Assembly (NCBI RefSeq): GCF_947648125.1
Contig: NZ_CANSMR010000005.1
Span: 124,001-188,000 of the forward strand
DNA from: an uncultured Bradyrhizobium sp.
Lineage (GTDB): Bacteria > Pseudomonadota > Alphaproteobacteria > Rhizobiales > Xanthobacteraceae
Direction: 5' to 3'
Length of the DNA stretch: 64,000 bases
Shown here: piece by piece, positions 30,023-39,576 of the stretch
How the letters are laid out: the number at the start of each line of letters is the position of its first letter
Numbering within the stretch: the stretch's first letter is position 1
Position numbers and translations under genes: made by a program
The notes under the pieces: generated by a model
What the model was told of the DNA's origin: nothing
Database searches by the model: none
The model's input: only the letters and a program-made list of their open reading frames with translations

Positions 30023-31369
30023 GTGATTGCCTCTGTTCTTCAAATGCTACGGCGCGATGTCACGCGCGGCGTTGCCGGGACCATCCTCCTCAAGGTTGGC
30101 AGCGGCGGGCTCGCGTTCGCCCTGTTCTCGCTGGCGGCGCGGACGATGACGCCTGACGCGTTCGGAGACTTCGCAACCTTGCTCTCCGTCGCCCAGATCG
30201 CCGCAGTCGTGGGCCTGGTCGGCCAGGAGCTGTTGCTGGTTCGCTTCCTCAATGAGTACGAGGTGCGCGGTCAGACCGAGCTCACCAAGGGCGTGCTGCT
30301 GTCGAGCCTGAAGTACTCGGTGATCGGGATGCTGATCTCGATCGCCGCGATCGCCGCCGCGGCAGCCATTCGCGGCGAATGGTGGCTCTTGATCCTCTCC
30401 GTCTCCGCGTTCACCGCCGTCAATGCCGGGCTGATGCTCGGCAGCCAGATCGCGCGATCACTGGTCAGCATCCTGATGGGCGAAGGCAATCGCGAATTCT
30501 TCTGGCGGGTTGCCGTCGTCCTGCTCCTGATCGCGGCGCTGTTCGGCCACCGCCAGCTCACCCCCGCCGAATTGTTCGCCGCGATGACGGTCGTGATGGC
30601 GTTGGGGCTGGTCGTGCAGATCGTGTCGATCATGCGCGTGCTGCCGAACCTGCGCACGGTCACGGCGCGCTTCGAGACGTCGCGCTGGAATCGCAGTGCG
30701 TTCCGCTTCTGGCTCGCCTCGATTCTCGAAGCGGCGAACCAGTACTTCGACGTCATCCTGGTCTACTGGATGCTGGATCCGGCCACTGCGGGCATCTATT
30801 TCGCCGCCTCGCGTCTGGCGAACATCTTCGCGATGCTTTCCGCTGCGCTCTACACGTTCGGCGCGCGCCGGCTGCCGTCGCTGTATTTCAGCAAAAATCA
30901 CCGCGAGCTCGAACATACGCTTAAGCTGATGGCCGAGGTGACCGCGCTCTGTGTGCTCAGTGGGCTCGTCATCGTCTGGGTTGGCGCTCCCTACCTGCTC
31001 GGCCTGTTCGGACCGCATTTCGCCGCGCAGCAGTGGGTGTTGATCGTGCTCGCGATCGGAACGGCCTTCCAGGCGGCCGGCGGCCCGTCGGCCGCGGTCC
31101 TGCAACTGACGGGGCATGAGCGCGATTATGTGCCTGTCGTCGCCGCCAACGTGGCGTTGCGACTGGCCGGATTTGTCGTGTTGATCCCCTGGCTCGGCGT
31201 GCTCGGGGCGGCGATCTCGGCGACGGTTTCCCTCGTGCTCGCCACCATCGCGCTCAATGTGCTGTGCCGCCGGCGGACCGGCGTCGACCCGTCAATTCTG
31301 GTGCTGTCGCATCTCTCGTCGTCGAAGGCTGGCGCTTACGCAGTCCGTGTTGCGGATAGCAAGGACTAG
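30023..31369 (+). CDS. Polysaccharide flippase (Wzx/MATE-like)
   Basis: A 448-residue membrane protein with about 12-14 segments, starting at a GTG (30,023); an in-frame ATG at 30,044 is possible. LLKVGSGGLAFALFSLAARTMTP at the N-terminus is typical of the polysaccharide transporter/MurJ-MATE group. It would flip lipid-linked repeat units to the periplasm for the Wzy-like polymerase. Its TAG stop is provided by the CTAG end of an extragenic palindrome. Confidence 0.88.
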   Translation: MIASVLQMLRRDVTRGVAGTILLKVGSGGLAFALFSLAARTMTPDAFGDFATLLSVAQIAAVVGLVGQELLLVRFLNEYEVRGQTELTKGVLLSSLKYSVIGMLISIAAIAAAAAIRGEWWLLILSVSAFTAVNAGLMLGSQIARSLVSILMGEGNREFFWRVAVVLLLIAALFGHRQLTPAELFAAMTVVMALGLVVQIVSIMRVLPNLRTVTARFETSRWNRSAFRFWLASILEAANQYFDVILVYWMLDPATAGIYFAASRLANIFAMLSAALYTFGARRLPSLYFSKNHRELEHTLKLMAEVTALCVLSGLVIVWVGAPYLLGLFGPHFAAQQWVLIVLAIGTAFQAAGGPSAAVLQLTGHERDYVPVVAANVALRLAGFVVLIPWLGVLGAAISATVSLVLATIALNVLCRRRTGVDPSILVLSHLSSSKAGAYAVRVADSKD

Positions 31370-31455
31370 AGCGCTTTCAAGCGAAAGCCTGTCCCGCACT
31401 TGATGCGGGGTGGACGCCGGCTCGCGTGAAGAAAGCGCGTCAAACACGAATCTAG
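31366..31455 (+). repeat. CTAG-bounded extragenic palindrome, copy 1
   Basis: It starts CTAGAGCGCTTTC and ends with CTAGAGC, with inner inverted repeats such as GCTTTC-N4-GAAAGC. It lies between the convergent flippase and Wzc-like genes and supplies the flippase TAG stop. Related elements occur at 36,620 and 44,954. Confidence 0.7.
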
Positions 31456-31459
31456 AGCT

Positions 31460-33583
31460 TCAGCTCGCCAATCCCAGGGCTTCGCGCTGAGGGTTGCTCA
31501 CCGCGGCATTGGCCGCCACGCGATTGACAACGAGCGCAATCGGGACCGAACCGAACCTGGACAGATCGGCCCGCGCCTTGCCGATCGCAGCCGTGTTGGC
31601 GGTGCCCTCGCGAACCACCAGGATCACCAGGTCGGCATGGGCGGCCAGCGCGACCGCGGCCGGCTGCATGGCAAGCGACGATGCATCGACGATGATCAGG
31701 CCGAAATCGGCGCGAATGTCGTCCTGCGGATAGGGCGGCGCCTTGCTGCTGGCGCCGAGCAGTTCGACGACTGACGGCAAATCGGCCTTGATGATCCCTG
31801 AGCCTTGCGGTGGCGCAGCTTCCGTGCGCCTGGTTTCCATCTCGATCAGGACGCTGAGCATCCCGTTCTTGACAGCGGACCGGTTGAGCGACCGCGCGAC
31901 GGTGCTGCCGCCCGCACCGGTCTCGACCGACAGCAGCAGCGCCACCTTACCGTGCTCACCCGGAAGCTGCTCGATGTTCTCGATCAGCAACTGAAGATGC
32001 GGACTGAGATCGGGCTCGGCCGCCGTCGAAATCGGGGTCTGCCAGACACTCCTGACGGCATCCGGCGACGCCATGTTGGGAATGCGGGCCAGCACCGGCA
32101 AGCCCGGCGGCAATGCAGATTGCGGCGCGGCCGGGGTCGGTGCCGGTGCCGGTGCCGGTGCGGGCGCCTCGGCGCGGCGAAGTGGCGGAATGCTTTTGAT
32201 CGGGAGCTGCTTCAGATCCAGGCCGGGAACGGCGACGATCGCCGTCGACGTCAGCAGCGAGACGATCGCGAGCGCGACGAGCAGCAGTGGCAGTGGCGGA
32301 AGCGTCGAACGAATCGGCGGCGTCGCCGGAGATGCGACCTTGGTCTGCGAGTTCTGAAGACCGCGCTGCTCGTCGGTCGTCCTGTAGCGCGACAGGAACT
32401 GCTCGTAGATATTCTTGTTGGCGTCGGCGTCGCGCTGCAATTCCTGCAACTTAACGAACGCCTGACCATCGACCAGGATCTGCTGCTCGGCCGCCTTCAG
32501 CTGGTCTTCGAGCGCCTTCTGCTGGTCTCGCTGCGCCTCGTATTCCGACTTCGCGGTGTCGATGTTCTTCTTGCGCTCGATCTCGATTTGCCGGTTGAGG
32601 TCGCTCAACTGGCTGAGCGCCATCACAAGGTCGGGATGACGATCGCCGAGCACCCCGCGCTTCTGCGCAATCTGGTCGTTGAGCGCGGAGCGCTGGGCCC
32701 GCAGCGCGCTCAGCAGGTCCTGCTTGACCGGCCCGTCGACATTGGCCTTCAGGTCGCGTTGCAACTGCTCATAGCGCGCCTTGGCTTCTTCAGTGCGGGC
32801 GCGCGCCGCGGCAACCTGCTGCGTCAGGTCGGTGACGCGCAGTTGCTGTGTGGTGGATTCCTTGCCGGCGTTGACGATCCGGTGCTCGAGCTTGAACTTG
32901 GCAACAGCATCTTCCGACGACCGAAGTCGGTCGTTCAAGGTCTTGAGCCGGCTCTTCAGCCAGTCGGCGGCCTCGTCGGTTGCCACGCTGCGCGTCCCGC
33001 GCTGGCTGGCGACGAACGCCTCGGCCACCGCATTGGCGTAGTACGCGGCGCGCTGCGGATTGTTGGACGTGAACTTGATGGCGATAACATAGGTTAACCC
33101 GCGCCTCGAGATATCGAGCCGGTTGCGAAACCGGTCGAGCAGGCGCGTGGCGTCGGTCCTGCCGCCGGCGATGTCGCTGTCCTCGGCGACCTTGAGCTGA
33201 TCGATCAGCGGCCCGAGAAATCCATCAGATTTGGCGATCTCGACGTAGCTCTGCAGGGCTGCGGCATCTTGACCGATCCCGGGCAGGACGTCCTGGTCGG
33301 CGGTCACGCGCTGCTCGCGCGGGTCGACGACGACGAGCGCCGTCGCGGCGTAGCGCGCCGGGATCAACATCAACAAAATGATACCGACCGCGAAGATGAC
33401 CGCGGCGAGCATCAGGATGCGTTGACCCTTCTCGCGAAAAAAGGCCAACACACCTGGAATGCTAAGCACGCCCTTGGTGGTTTCCGCGGAGGATTGGCCA
33501 GCCGGCACGCCGGCAGTTTCCCACGACGCTGCGGGTTCCGTGACTTCGGAACGTCTCGGGCCTATCCGGCTACCGAACTTCAT
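31460..33583 (-). CDS. Wzc/GumC-like exopolysaccharide chain-length protein with degenerate BY-kinase domain
   Basis: I start it at 33,583 (MKFGSRIGPR), 707 residues. TM1 is at about 57-75, followed by a Wzz-type periplasmic part, a coiled coil at about 204-404 and the GNVR region (QELQRDADANKNIYEQFLSRY), then TM2 at about 428-453. A Pro/Ala repeat follows (APAPAPAPTP, near 474-485). The C-terminal cytoplasmic domain is like a BY-kinase, but its Walker A is replaced by ETGAGGST (554-561) and no Tyr-rich tail is present. It should control exopolysaccharide chain length and export without normal tyrosine-kinase activity. Confidence 0.88.
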   Translation of the reverse strand: MKFGSRIGPRRSEVTEPAASWETAGVPAGQSSAETTKGVLSIPGVLAFFREKGQRILMLAAVIFAVGIILLMLIPARYAATALVVVDPREQRVTADQDVLPGIGQDAAALQSYVEIAKSDGFLGPLIDQLKVAEDSDIAGGRTDATRLLDRFRNRLDISRRGLTYVIAIKFTSNNPQRAAYYANAVAEAFVASQRGTRSVATDEAADWLKSRLKTLNDRLRSSEDAVAKFKLEHRIVNAGKESTTQQLRVTDLTQQVAAARARTEEAKARYEQLQRDLKANVDGPVKQDLLSALRAQRSALNDQIAQKRGVLGDRHPDLVMALSQLSDLNRQIEIERKKNIDTAKSEYEAQRDQQKALEDQLKAAEQQILVDGQAFVKLQELQRDADANKNIYEQFLSRYRTTDEQRGLQNSQTKVASPATPPIRSTLPPLPLLLVALAIVSLLTSTAIVAVPGLDLKQLPIKSIPPLRRAEAPAPAPAPAPTPAAPQSALPPGLPVLARIPNMASPDAVRSVWQTPISTAAEPDLSPHLQLLIENIEQLPGEHGKVALLLSVETGAGGSTVARSLNRSAVKNGMLSVLIEMETRRTEAAPPQGSGIIKADLPSVVELLGASSKAPPYPQDDIRADFGLIIVDASSLAMQPAAVALAAHADLVILVVREGTANTAAIGKARADLSRFGSVPIALVVNRVAANAAVSNPQREALGLAS

Positions 33584-33749
33584 GGGCTCTGACTCGAATT
33601 CAACTGACAGTACTGCTCCAACGTAAATATCTATGGTTAATCGCCGGTTACCCCCTCTCCGTGTTGCCGTAACCAATTAGTTAACGAGCCGGCTGTACCC
33701 TGTCTGTGAGATAATAGCTCTCGATTGCTGACACATGTCTGATTGCTAA

Positions 33750-35051
33750 ATGAGCAGTAACCTCAACACGCGCTACTCGATGCACGAGCGCGCTTCGCGT
33801 GATAGCTACGCGCGCAAAAATGAAGGAGACGAATCCACTCCTTCGACGGGTGAGGAATCCGTGCTCCAACACACGCCAAGCACCGAATTGCGCGAGGCAT
33901 CGACCGCATCACGCGATCGACCGAACGAGAGCAAGCGAAAGCTGCGCGTTATCCTGGTGCAGACCCAGGCCGAGAACGCCGGCGCGCAGGAGATCTCGCG
34001 GCTGCTCGGCGCCGGCCTCACCGCGCGCGGTTATGACGTCGCCAACCTGTTCTTCTTCCGCAAATCGGATTCCTTCGACGAGCCACCCAATACGTTCTAT
34101 TGCGCGCAGACCCGCCCCGGAAACCCGGTGGCGCTGCTGCGCATGCTGTGGACGCTCGCCGGCCATCTCAGGACCATCAAGCCCGACGTCGTCCTGACCT
34201 TCCAGCACTTCGGCAATGTGATCGGCGCAGGCGTGTCGCGCCTCGTCAGCCGCGCTCCTGTGATCGCCAACCAGGTATCCTCGGCGCTGTCGATGAGCAT
34301 GCCGGTGCGCGCTGCCGACATCATCATGGGCTCGACCGGTTTCTTCCAGTGCATCACGCTGAATTCGCGGGACATGGAGCGCGAATATGCGCGCTATCCC
34401 GCTCCGTATCGATCGCGCATGAAGCATGTCCCGCACGGCTTCGACGACAAGTCGCACAGCCTGCCGAAGGACGTGGCGCGGCAGCAGTTCAAGCTGCCGC
34501 CGGACTGTACCCTGCTCGGCTGCGCGGCACGGCTGCACCCGCACAAGCGGCTCGATGCGGCCATTCGCCTGCTGGCTGCCGATCCGTCCTGGCACCTTGC
34601 GCTCGCCGGCCAGGGCGCGGATGAGGGACGGCTGAGAGCCCTGGCGGACGAGCTGAAGGTATCGGACCGGCTGCACTTCATCGGCGAGATTCCACCGCGC
34701 CAGATGGCCGATTTTCTGGCCTGCCTCGACGTCTTCGTGTTCCCCACGCAGGCCGAAACTTTCGGCCTTGCCGCGGTCGAAGCCGCGAGCGCCGGCATTC
34801 CATGCGTCGTCAACGATCTCCCCGTGCTGCGCGAGGTGCTGTCCTACCAGGGACAGCCTGCGGCGGTCTTCGTTGACGCGGCGAACGAGGCCGAATTCTC
34901 GGGCGCCGTGTCGAGGGTCCTGACCGATCGTGTGTTGAGCGACGGGCTGCGGCAAAGCGCCGTGGGCCTGAAGTCGCGTTATTCGTTGGATGCCATGATA
35001 GAAGAATACGTCCGCATACTCGGCGACGCTGTGGGGGCGGACACGCACTAG
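33750..35051 (+). CDS. Glycosyltransferase family 4
   Basis: A 433-residue protein. After a hydrophilic N-terminal 65 residues comes the GT-B fold: LRVILVQTQAENAGAQEISRLLG at the start, VPHGFDDK and GCAARLHPHKRLDAAI in the middle, and the E-x7-E motif ETFGLAAVEAA near residue 340. It adds a sugar to the lipid-linked repeat unit. The start at 33,750 has no ribosome-binding site; a GTG at 33,861 with GAGG upstream is an alternative that would drop 37 residues. It is divergent from the Wzc-like gene. Confidence 0.9.
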   Translation: MSSNLNTRYSMHERASRDSYARKNEGDESTPSTGEESVLQHTPSTELREASTASRDRPNESKRKLRVILVQTQAENAGAQEISRLLGAGLTARGYDVANLFFFRKSDSFDEPPNTFYCAQTRPGNPVALLRMLWTLAGHLRTIKPDVVLTFQHFGNVIGAGVSRLVSRAPVIANQVSSALSMSMPVRAADIIMGSTGFFQCITLNSRDMEREYARYPAPYRSRMKHVPHGFDDKSHSLPKDVARQQFKLPPDCTLLGCAARLHPHKRLDAAIRLLAADPSWHLALAGQGADEGRLRALADELKVSDRLHFIGEIPPRQMADFLACLDVFVFPTQAETFGLAAVEAASAGIPCVVNDLPVLREVLSYQGQPAAVFVDAANEAEFSGAVSRVLTDRVLSDGLRQSAVGLKSRYSLDAMIEEYVRILGDAVGADTH

Positions 35052-35066
35052 GAAGTTGGGCTGGCC

Positions 35067-36623
35067 ATGATTATCGAGTTTCGCTGCGATCGCGAGCAGC
35101 CGCGGCTCTGGATGTGCCGCGAGTCGCTGCGCATCAACGATCAGGATATTCCCGTTCAAATCACCTGGACCACGACGCCGGAGCCGCGACCTGCCGGCCT
35201 CGACATGCTGTTCGAGCTCGAACGCATCGTCCTGCGCAAGGGCAAGACCGGCGGCGCCGACCGCTTGACGACGTTCCCGGAGCGTCCGCGCGCAGGCGCC
35301 CCTGACGTGGTGGTGGACTTCACCAGCGCCACGCGGGATCCGAACTGCTCCGCCAGGCTCTATCTCCGTCCGCGGTTCAACGGGCACGCGGGAGAAAGCG
35401 CCGCATTGGCGGCGATTCTCGCCGGCGATCTGCCGGTGATCGAAATCGTCAACGAGCTCGACGGCTCGGTGATGGACCGCGGCCATCCCTCCGCGGAAAT
35501 CGCGGCCGGCCTCAGCGGCGGGCTCGACACCGTGATGGCACGCACGCTGTCGATGCTGGCTGCGATTCTGTCAGGCGCTCCGCGGCTGGTGCCGCAATTG
35601 GCTGCTCCGATGAGCGGCGGTATAGCGCCAAATCCCGCGCCCTTTGTCGTGCGTGGCGTGGCGACGTCGATCGCGAAGGAAATCTATCGCCTGTGCTGCT
35701 ATGCGCCGCATTGGCATGTCGGTTGGCGCTTCGCCGGGAACACGGATATCTGGCGTACCGGCGACCTGTCGGGACCTACCTGGAACGTGCTCGGCGATCC
35801 CGGCAACCGCTTCTATGCCGATCCGTTTCCGGTGAAATGGCAGGGCCGGACGTTCGTCTTCTTCGAAGACCTCGACCACCGGACCGGCAAGGGCATCATT
35901 TCGGCGATCGAGTTCGACGGCAGCGGGCCGATCGGCACGGTGATGCCCGTGCTCGAAGAACCCTGGCATCTGTCCTACCCGTTCCTGATCGAGGATAACG
36001 GCGAGCTCTGGATGATCCCGGAAAGCACTGCGCACCGGGACGTTCCCATCTACAAATGCATCCGCTTTCCGGACAAGTGGGAGCGGCACTCAACGCTGCT
36101 GTCCGGCCTCGAACTTGCCGACGTGACAATCACGCAGCATAACGGCCTTCACTACATGTTCGGGGCCTGGCGCGACGGCACCGGCGGCTATTCCGACACG
36201 CTGGCGATCTATTACGCCGGGCAGTTGCTCGGCCCCTGGCAACCGCATACGGCCAATCCGATCCTGATGGATCGTGCGACCACGCGGCCAGCCGGAAACT
36301 TCGTGACCGTCAATGGAAGACTGTGGCGGCCGGTGCAGGACTGCACCAACGGATACGGCGCGGCACTCGGACTTGCGGAAGTGCTCGAACTGTCGCCGAC
36401 GACGTACAAGCAGGCCGTTCGACATCTGCTCAAGCCCGGGCCGCTATGGACCGGGCGCAAGCTCCACACGCTCAACCGGTGCGGCCAGCTCGAGGTGATC
36501 GACGGCTCGCGGGTACAGCCCAAGACCACGGCGCTTCTGGCGAGCCTGCGGTCAGGCGACCGATCGTCGCAATGGGACTGGCACAGCGCGCTGGCGAAGC
36601 CGATCGCACGGCGGCTCCACTAG
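35067..36623 (+). CDS. GINT1-like protein with formyltransferase-like N-terminus, polysaccharide cluster
   Basis: A 518-residue protein 15 bp after the GT4 gene. The C-terminal half, from FAGNTDIWRTGDLSGPTWNVLG with RFYADPFPVKWQGRTFVFFED, is the five-bladed-propeller-like domain found in glucosamine inositolphosphorylceramide transferase N-terminal regions and many bacterial polysaccharide clusters. The N-terminal 190 residues look like a diverged formyltransferase-type fold. The biochemical role is not established; it may act on an amino-sugar of the polymer. Its TAG stop lies in the CTAG end of a repeat. Confidence 0.72.
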   Translation: MIIEFRCDREQPRLWMCRESLRINDQDIPVQITWTTTPEPRPAGLDMLFELERIVLRKGKTGGADRLTTFPERPRAGAPDVVVDFTSATRDPNCSARLYLRPRFNGHAGESAALAAILAGDLPVIEIVNELDGSVMDRGHPSAEIAAGLSGGLDTVMARTLSMLAAILSGAPRLVPQLAAPMSGGIAPNPAPFVVRGVATSIAKEIYRLCCYAPHWHVGWRFAGNTDIWRTGDLSGPTWNVLGDPGNRFYADPFPVKWQGRTFVFFEDLDHRTGKGIISAIEFDGSGPIGTVMPVLEEPWHLSYPFLIEDNGELWMIPESTAHRDVPIYKCIRFPDKWERHSTLLSGLELADVTITQHNGLHYMFGAWRDGTGGYSDTLAIYYAGQLLGPWQPHTANPILMDRATTRPAGNFVTVNGRLWRPVQDCTNGYGAALGLAEVLELSPTTYKQAVRHLLKPGPLWTGRKLHTLNRCGQLEVIDGSRVQPKTTALLASLRSGDRSSQWDWHSALAKPIARRLH

Positions 36624-36722
36624 AGCGGGATGACGCTTCTTCGAATCATCACCCGCTCTATCTCTTTTTCGAGCATGATCTTTTTGGAAAACCGCTGCAC
36701 ACTTCTCCGGATCATGCTCTAG
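36620..36722 (+). repeat. CTAG-bounded extragenic palindrome, copy 2
   Basis: It begins and ends with CTAG. It contains AGAGCGGGATGA pairing with a sequence near 36,646-36,659 and a perfect 10-bp pair GAGCATGATC (36,671-36,680) with GATCATGCTC (36,710-36,719). It lies between the convergent GINT1-like and binding-protein genes and supplies the TAG stop of the former. Confidence 0.75.
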
Positions 36723-36746
36723 CACTTGAGCAATCGATACGACGGC

Positions 36747-37949
36747 TCAGTTCGGCTCGGCGCTCAGCACGCCGCCGAACTGCTCCCAGGAGCTCCCTGT
36801 CCAGCGCTGCAGCTGAAGCTGCGTATAGGCCATGCTGTTGGCGGGGCCGGTGTTGATCGTGATGCCCGGCATCAGCGTCGGCAGCACAAGTCCCTTGATG
36901 TTGCGCGCCTGCTTGACGATGTTCTCGCGCGACAGGTCGTCGCCGCACTGCTTCAGCACCTGCTCCAGGATCTGGCCCTGCTGGGTCCCGAACAGATAGT
37001 TGCTGTCACCGATATCGGCACCCGGAAGATACTTCTCGAAGTGGGCGCGATACCATTTGACGCCGGGATCGTCGGCCCATCTCTTGTCGTTCGGATCCTT
37101 CGCGATGGTCGCCACGACGACGCCGACCGCCTTGTCCGCGCCGGCCGGCACGATGGTCGAGGACACCGAGCTCGACACGTAGTTCACGATGGTGAGCGGC
37201 GTCCAGCCGATTTCGCTTGCCTTCTTGATCGCTTGCGCGGCGAATTTCGGCGTGCCGGCGATCAGGAATGCCTGGGCGCCCGACGCCTTCAGCGTCACCA
37301 CGCGGGATTCGATGGTGGGCTCGGTGACCTCATAGGGAGATGTAACCACCTTCCTGTCGAACTCGCCCTTCAGGGTTTCCTTGAACGCGGCCACGAAGTC
37401 ACGGCCGAGATCGTCGTTCTGGTAGAGGATCGCGATCTTCGCGTCCGGCGCCGTCTGGGCAATGTATTTGGCGTAGACCTTTCCTTCGGTGTTGTAGCTC
37501 GGCAGCCCGGTGGTCGTCAGCGGAAACTCGGCGAAGTTTGCAAACTTGGTCACGCCGCTGACGACGAAGAGGTGCGGCACCTTCTTCGCGGTCACGTATT
37601 TGATGGTCGCACCGATGCCGGGCGTGCCCAGCGGGCTGAACAGGAACGCCACCTCGTCGCTCTCGATCAGCTTGCGGGTCTGCTCCACCGCCTTGGGCGG
37701 CGAATAGGCATCGTCATAGGTGATGAGGTTGATCTTGCGGCCGTTGATGCCGCCGCGATCATTGATGGAATGGACGTAGGCGATGAGGCCCTTGCCGGTA
37801 TTACTGAGCGGGGATGCCGGACCGCTGAACGGGAATGTCGCCCCGATCCTGATTTCAGACTCCGAGACGCCGGGCGTTTCCGCGCGGACCGCAGTGGCGG
37901 CAACGGCCGCGAGCATCGCAATGGACACAGCAAACGTCTTCACCAACAT
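36747..37949 (-). CDS. ABC transporter substrate-binding protein (LivK/type 1 periplasmic binding family)
   Basis: A 400-residue protein with a signal peptide cleaved near VRA-ET (about residue 23). The ATG has GGGGGAG three bases upstream. IRIGATFPFSGPASPLSNTGKG near residue 34 is the type 1 periplasmic binding fold of branched-chain amino acid transporters. In rhizobia such proteins often bind aromatic or dicarboxylic acids. It is the last gene of the acyl-CoA catabolic set, and no permease or ATPase gene is next to it. Confidence 0.88.
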   Translation of the reverse strand: MLVKTFAVSIAMLAAVAATAVRAETPGVSESEIRIGATFPFSGPASPLSNTGKGLIAYVHSINDRGGINGRKINLITYDDAYSPPKAVEQTRKLIESDEVAFLFSPLGTPGIGATIKYVTAKKVPHLFVVSGVTKFANFAEFPLTTTGLPSYNTEGKVYAKYIAQTAPDAKIAILYQNDDLGRDFVAAFKETLKGEFDRKVVTSPYEVTEPTIESRVVTLKASGAQAFLIAGTPKFAAQAIKKASEIGWTPLTIVNYVSSSVSSTIVPAGADKAVGVVVATIAKDPNDKRWADDPGVKWYRAHFEKYLPGADIGDSNYLFGTQQGQILEQVLKQCGDDLSRENIVKQARNIKGLVLPTLMPGITINTGPANSMAYTQLQLQRWTGSSWEQFGGVLSAEPN

Positions 37950-38004
37950 GAACTCCCCCTGAACTCTTATGAACTGACCGGCTGTTCCGACCGCCGCGCC
38001 ACGC

Positions 38005-38706
38005 CTACCAGGCTTCGCCGAACGGCCTGATCTCGACGTTGAACGACCACGCGCTGCGGTCCTGATGGGCGACGTGCCAGACCTCGTCGGCGATCGCTTT
38101 CGGCTTGATGAAGAAGTCGTCCGGCCGCTCCGGCCAGCGCTTGCGCGTCCATTCCAGATCGATCACCGCATCGATCACGAGATAGGCGACGTGGACGCCT
38201 TGCGGCCCGAGGTCGCGCGCCATCGCCTCGGCCAGAATGCGCTGCGCCGCCTTGGTCGGCGCGAACCCTGCGAAACCGGCCTTGCCGCGCAATGCCGAGG
38301 TGTTGCCGGTCGCAACGATGGCGCCCTTGCCGGCGCTGATCATCGCCGGAGCAAACCGCCGCGCCAGGTACAGCAGGCCCATCGTGTTGACCTGGAAGTT
38401 GCGGTTGAGAATCTGCGGATCGATCTCGCGGAAGGTGCCGAACGCCCCGCCGACGGCGTTGTGGATCACGACACTGGGATGGCCGAGATCGCGCTCCACG
38501 GTCGACGCCACCGTCTCGACCTGCACGGGGTCGGACACATCGCATCGATAGGCCTTTGCGCCCGGCAGCTGCTGCTCCAGCGCGGCGAGGCGCTCCTCGT
38601 TCCGGGCAAGAAGTGCGACCCGATAGCCGCCTTCAGCGAACCTCCGGGCAAGCGCCGAACCGGTGCCGGGCCCAACGCCGGATATCAGACAGACGGGTGC
38701 GGTCAT
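38005..38706 (-). CDS. SDR-family protein lacking the catalytic tyrosine
   Basis: A 233-residue protein. SGVGPGTGSALARRF near residue 9 is a Rossmann NAD(P) motif. The usual YxxxK is FAPTK (Phe148, Lys152), so the catalytic Tyr is missing. The ending VEIRPFGEAW is shared with the SDR encoded at 46,196. It may bind a CoA ester or act as a non-canonical reductase. The ribosome-binding site is GGAGG, 9 bases. It is 39 bp after the GST gene in the same operon. Confidence 0.82.
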   Translation of the reverse strand: MTAPVCLISGVGPGTGSALARRFAEGGYRVALLARNEERLAALEQQLPGAKAYRCDVSDPVQVETVASTVERDLGHPSVVIHNAVGGAFGTFREIDPQILNRNFQVNTMGLLYLARRFAPAMISAGKGAIVATGNTSALRGKAGFAGFAPTKAAQRILAEAMARDLGPQGVHVAYLVIDAVIDLEWTRKRWPERPDDFFIKPKAIADEVWHVAHQDRSAWSFNVEIRPFGEAW

Positions 38707-38745
38707 GCAGTCAATCCTCCGCGTTGCGGCCAGTAGTTATCGAGA

Positions 38746-39552
38746 TCAGGCGGCCGCCTTCGACCGCAGCTTCTCGACGTAGGGCTTGAGGTCCGGCCTG
38801 ATGTGCTCGTGCTCGACCAGCCGGGCAAAATGAGCGAACATCAGCGGATACGCATCCTGCACCCCTGGATGCAGGATCTTGTCCAACCCCTGCTTCTGCA
38901 GTTGCTCGGTCCGCGCGTGCTCGTTCATGAACAGCGCAAGCTCGGCGGCAAGGCAGATGTCGGCAATCGAGATGCCGTTCCCGACCAGCGCCTCGCGCCG
39001 GGGCGACAGTGCTTGCTCAATGCCCGAGGCATAGATCGCGAACGCATCCTTGGCGCGGGCATGAATGGCCGCGTCGACCGTGCCGCCCGATAGCGCGAGC
39101 AGGTAGATTTGCGTGTCCCGCGCAAAGACCAGGCTGACGTCGAGGAAGCTGTCGATCCTCGACGCCTCGTAGGCGTCGCGTCCATAGAGAGGGAAGTTCG
39201 CCTCACCGAGCCGCGCCACCGCGCGCATGATGCTGTTCGATTCGAAAATCCCGACCTTGCCGTCGGCGCCGAACGCGGCCGGCACGTTGCCGAATGGCTG
39301 CGCTGCCATGAACGCATCGGTCTTGAAGAGCTGCGCGCCGGTCAGTCCGACCCGGCCGGTCCGTGCCAGCGACGACAGCGAGGCGCGTTCCTGCTCGGTG
39401 AGCGGATGAGCGTCGTAATCCCACAGCCAGTCGCGCAACTCCTTGCCGGAGGCGCCTCGCACCTCGACGTCGACGCCGCAGAACCGCGCTGCAATGGTTG
39501 CCTTCCAGACCCGCGGGTTCGGCAGATAGGAGAAGATGCGCAAGGCGGCCAT
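38746..39552 (-). CDS. Glutathione S-transferase family protein
   Basis: A 268-residue protein with an N-terminal thioredoxin-like domain (LRIFSYLPNPRVWKATIAARFCGVDVE) and a helical C-terminal domain (from about residue 125). FESNSIMRAVARL holds the ES glutathione-binding motif. It has an insertion in the thioredoxin domain, like eEF1B-gamma-type GSTs. In a catabolic operon it may conjugate an electrophilic intermediate. Confidence 0.82.
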   Translation of the reverse strand: MAALRIFSYLPNPRVWKATIAARFCGVDVEVRGASGKELRDWLWDYDAHPLTEQERASLSSLARTGRVGLTGAQLFKTDAFMAAQPFGNVPAAFGADGKVGIFESNSIMRAVARLGEANFPLYGRDAYEASRIDSFLDVSLVFARDTQIYLLALSGGTVDAAIHARAKDAFAIYASGIEQALSPRREALVGNGISIADICLAAELALFMNEHARTEQLQKQGLDKILHPGVQDAYPLMFAHFARLVEHEHIRPDLKPYVEKLRSKAAA

Positions 39553-39576
39553 GATGGCTCTCCGGGTACTCTTGCT

